This document shows positions 62,179 through 64,000 of a stretch of DNA of 64,000 bases, one piece after another. The position numbers and the translations under genes are program-made. Origin of the DNA: Streptococcus mitis (GTDB taxonomy: Bacteria > Bacillota > Bacilli > Lactobacillales > Streptococcaceae); assembly GCF_946190275.1 (NCBI RefSeq), contig NZ_CAMHZQ010000008.1, positions 24,485 to 88,484 on the forward strand, given 5' to 3'. Every line of letters starts with the position of its first letter. Position 1 is the stretch's first letter. Below the pieces are notes generated by a model. It was not told the DNA's origin and did not search any database. It saw only the letters and a list, made by a program, of their open reading frames with translations.

Positions 62179-63912
62179 ATGACAGAAATGCTTAAAGGAA
62201 TCGCAGCATCTGACGGTGTTGCAGTTGCAAAAGCATATCTACTCGTTCAACCGGATTTGTCATTCGAGACTGTTTCAGTCGAAGATACAAACGCAGAAGA
62301 GGCTCGTTTGGATGTAGCTCTTGAAGCTTCTCAAAACGAGCTTTCTCTTATCCGTGAGAAAGCTGTAGGTACGCTTGGTGAAGAAGCGGCTCAAGTTTTT
62401 GACGCTCATTTGATGGTTCTTTCTGACCCAGAATTGATTGGTCAGATCAAAGAAACAATCCGTGCTAAGAAAGTCAACGCAGAAGCAGGTCTTAAAGAGG
62501 TGACTGACATGTTCATCACTATCTTTGAAGGCATGGAAGACAACCCATACATGCAAGAACGTGCAGCGGATATCCGCGACGTGACAAAACGTGTATTGGC
62601 AAACCTTCTTGGTAAAAAATTGCCAAACCCAGCTTCTATCAATGAAGAAGTAATCGTAATTGCGCATGACTTGACACCATCTGATACAGCTCAATTGGAC
62701 AAAAACTTTGTAAAAGCTTTTGTAACAAATATCGGTGGACGTACAAGCCACTCAGCTATCATGGCACGTACACTTGAAATTGCAGCTGTATTGGGAACAA
62801 ACAACATCACTGAAGTAGTGAAAGACGGCGATATCCTTGCCGTTAACGGAATTACTGGTGAAGTGATTATCAACCCAACAGATGAACAAGCGGCAGAATT
62901 TAAAGCAGCTGGTGAAGCTTATGCTAAACAAAAAGCTGAATGGGCACTTTTGAAAGATGCTCAAACAGTGACTGCTGACGGTAAACACTTCGAGTTGGCT
63001 GCTAACATCGGTACTCCAAAAGACGTTGAAGGTGTTAACAACAACGGTGCAGAAGCTATTGGACTTTACCGTACAGAGTTCTTGTACATGGATTCTCAAG
63101 ACTTCCCAACAGAAGACGAACAGTATGAAGCATACAAGGCTGTTCTTGAGGGAATGAATGGTAAACCAGTAGTTGTTCGTACAATGGATATCGGTGGAGA
63201 TAAGGAACTTCCTTACTTCGATATGCCACATGAAATGAACCCATTCCTTGGATTCCGTGCCCTCCGTATCTCTATTTCTGAAACTGGAGATGCAATGTTC
63301 CGTACACAAATCCGTGCACTTCTTCGTGCTTCTGTTCATGGTCAATTGCGTATCATGTTCCCAATGGTTGCCCTTTTGAAAGAATTCCGTGCAGCCAAAG
63401 CAGTTTATGAAGAAGAAAAAGCAAACCTTCTTGCTGAAGGTGTTGCAGTTGCGGATGATATCCAAGTTGGTATCATGATTGAAATCCCTGCAGCAGCAAT
63501 GCTTGCAGACCAATTTGCAAAAGAAGTAGACTTCATGTCAATTGGTACAAACGATTTGATCCAATACTCAATGGCAGCAGACCGTATGAACGAGCAAGTT
63601 TCATACCTTTACCAACCATATAACCCATCAATCCTTCGCTTGATTAACAACGTTATCAAGGCAGCTCACGCTGAAGGTAAATGGGCTGGTATGTGTGGTG
63701 AGATGGCTGGTGACCAAAAAGCTGTTCCACTTCTTGTCGGAATGGGCTTGGATGAATTCTCTATGTCAGCAACATCAGTACTTCGTACACGTAGCTTGAT
63801 GAAGAAATTGGATACTGCTAAGATGGAAGAGTACGCTAACCGTGCCCTTACAGAGTGTTCAACAATGGAAGAAGTTCTTGAACTTCAAAAAGAATACGTT
63901 AACTTCGATTAA
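62179..63912 (+). CDS. ptsI: PTS enzyme I
   Basis: Transfers phosphate from phosphoenolpyruvate to HPr; 577 residues. The active histidine is in [16 protein letters not shown]; the PEP-binding TIM barrel has [22 protein letters not shown], the metal-binding [10 protein letters not shown] and the C-terminal MCGEMAG with its cysteine. Strong codon bias. Confidence 0.98.
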   Translation: MTEMLKGIAASDGVAVAKAYLLVQPDLSFETVSVEDTNAEEARLDVALEASQNELSLIREKAVGTLGEEAAQVFDAHLMVLSDPELIGQIKETIRAKKVNAEAGLKEVTDMFITIFEGMEDNPYMQERAADIRDVTKRVLANLLGKKLPNPASINEEVIVIAHDLTPSDTAQLDKNFVKAFVTNIGGRTSHSAIMARTLEIAAVLGTNNITEVVKDGDILAVNGITGEVIINPTDEQAAEFKAAGEAYAKQKAEWALLKDAQTVTADGKHFELAANIGTPKDVEGVNNNGAEAIGLYRTEFLYMDSQDFPTEDEQYEAYKAVLEGMNGKPVVVRTMDIGGDKELPYFDMPHEMNPFLGFRALRISISETGDAMFRTQIRALLRASVHGQLRIMFPMVALLKEFRAAKAVYEEEKANLLAEGVAVADDIQVGIMIEIPAAAMLADQFAKEVDFMSIGTNDLIQYSMAADRMNEQVSYLYQPYNPSILRLINNVIKAAHAEGKWAGMCGEMAGDQKAVPLLVGMGLDEFSMSATSVLRTRSLMKKLDTAKMEEYANRALTECSTMEEVLELQKEYVNFD

Positions 63913-63967
63913 TGTCATTAACCGGCTCTTTGTCAACTGTAGTGGGTTGATGAAAAGCTAAGCTCGA

Positions 63968-63994
63968 GAAAGGACAAATTTCGTCCTTTCTTTT
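63968..63994 (+). terminator. Terminator after ptsHI
   Basis: GAAAGGAC (63968-63975) pairs perfectly with GTCCTTTC (63983-63990), then TTTT. Confidence 0.8.
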
Positions 63995-64000
63995 CTGATA

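Noticed and set aside
62752..63513. A 253-codon open frame on the minus strand opposite ptsI
   Set aside because: It is the mirror of a highly biased gene, is rich in Cys, His and Phe, has no RBS, and matches no family; ptsI is certain.

Overview
The window is a low-GC Gram-positive chromosome segment from a streptococcus, most likely of the Mitis group (S. mitis / S. oralis / S. pneumoniae relatives). The evidence is two BOX repeats (a small repeat family of this group), gene neighbourhoods that match what I recall of pneumococcal order (ppc-trpXYP-dnaG-rpoD-cpoA-obg; ldh/gyrA-srtA; truB-udk-xseAB-ispA-tlyA-ahrC-recN-lepA; lac; nrdHEF; ptsHI), a sortase A, a class Ib ribonucleotide reductase and a tagatose-pathway lac locus. 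No rRNA, tRNA, CRISPR array or intact insertion sequence was seen.

Layout. 1-2.3 kb: 3' part of ppc (cut by the window edge). 2.4-5.6 kb: a T-box leader with a probable Trp specifier, a BOX element, then the trpXYP-type ABC importer. 5.6-13.4 kb: dnaG-rpoD, a DUF59 Fe-S assembly gene, two glycolipid glycosyltransferases (cpoA and partner), two tiny membrane proteins, obg and a small conserved gene. 13.4-22.3 kb: argR-pepX (minus), dnaE, pfkA, pyk. 22.4-28 kb: a decayed tyrosine integrase, ldh (minus), gyrA, srtA and a formate/nitrite channel. 28-40.5 kb: a metY-like enzyme, a DUF2130 protein, truB, udk, then a tight run xseA-xseB-ispA-tlyA-ahrC-recN-phosphatase, and lepA. 40.7-57.8 kb: a large galactose/lactose locus. 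57.9-63.9 kb: nrdHEF (minus) with NrdR boxes, and ptsHI.

The galactose/lactose locus is the most interesting part. gatABC (galactitol-type PTS) and lacX come first, then lacABCD (galactose-6-P isomerase, tagatose-6-P kinase, tagatose-1,6-bisP aldolase), and at the far end lacTFEG (antiterminator, lactose PTS, phospho-beta-galactosidase) with the repressor lacR facing them. Sugar enters as galactose-6-P or lactose-6-P and is run to triose phosphates; HPr and enzyme I at the end of the window supply the phosphate. The locus carries LacR-type inverted repeats, cre-like sites and a LacT antitermination leader.

Between lacD and lacT lies an accessory island (about 47.6-51.7 kb): a second, divergent lacA/lacB-like pair on the minus strand, an Rrf2-family regulator, and a plus-strand operon of a DMT/EamA transporter plus two SAM-dependent methyltransferases, the first resembling CmoA. 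The promoters on both sides of the Rrf2 gene carry the -35 box inside similar 25-bp inverted repeats, which suggests one shared regulator. I judge this Rrf2-transporter-methyltransferase module the best candidate for an undescribed system. Other points of interest are a 124-bp unit repeated twice in tandem between lacE and lacG, a possible leaderless cpoA mRNA, and a BOX element inserted between the T-box and its transporter.
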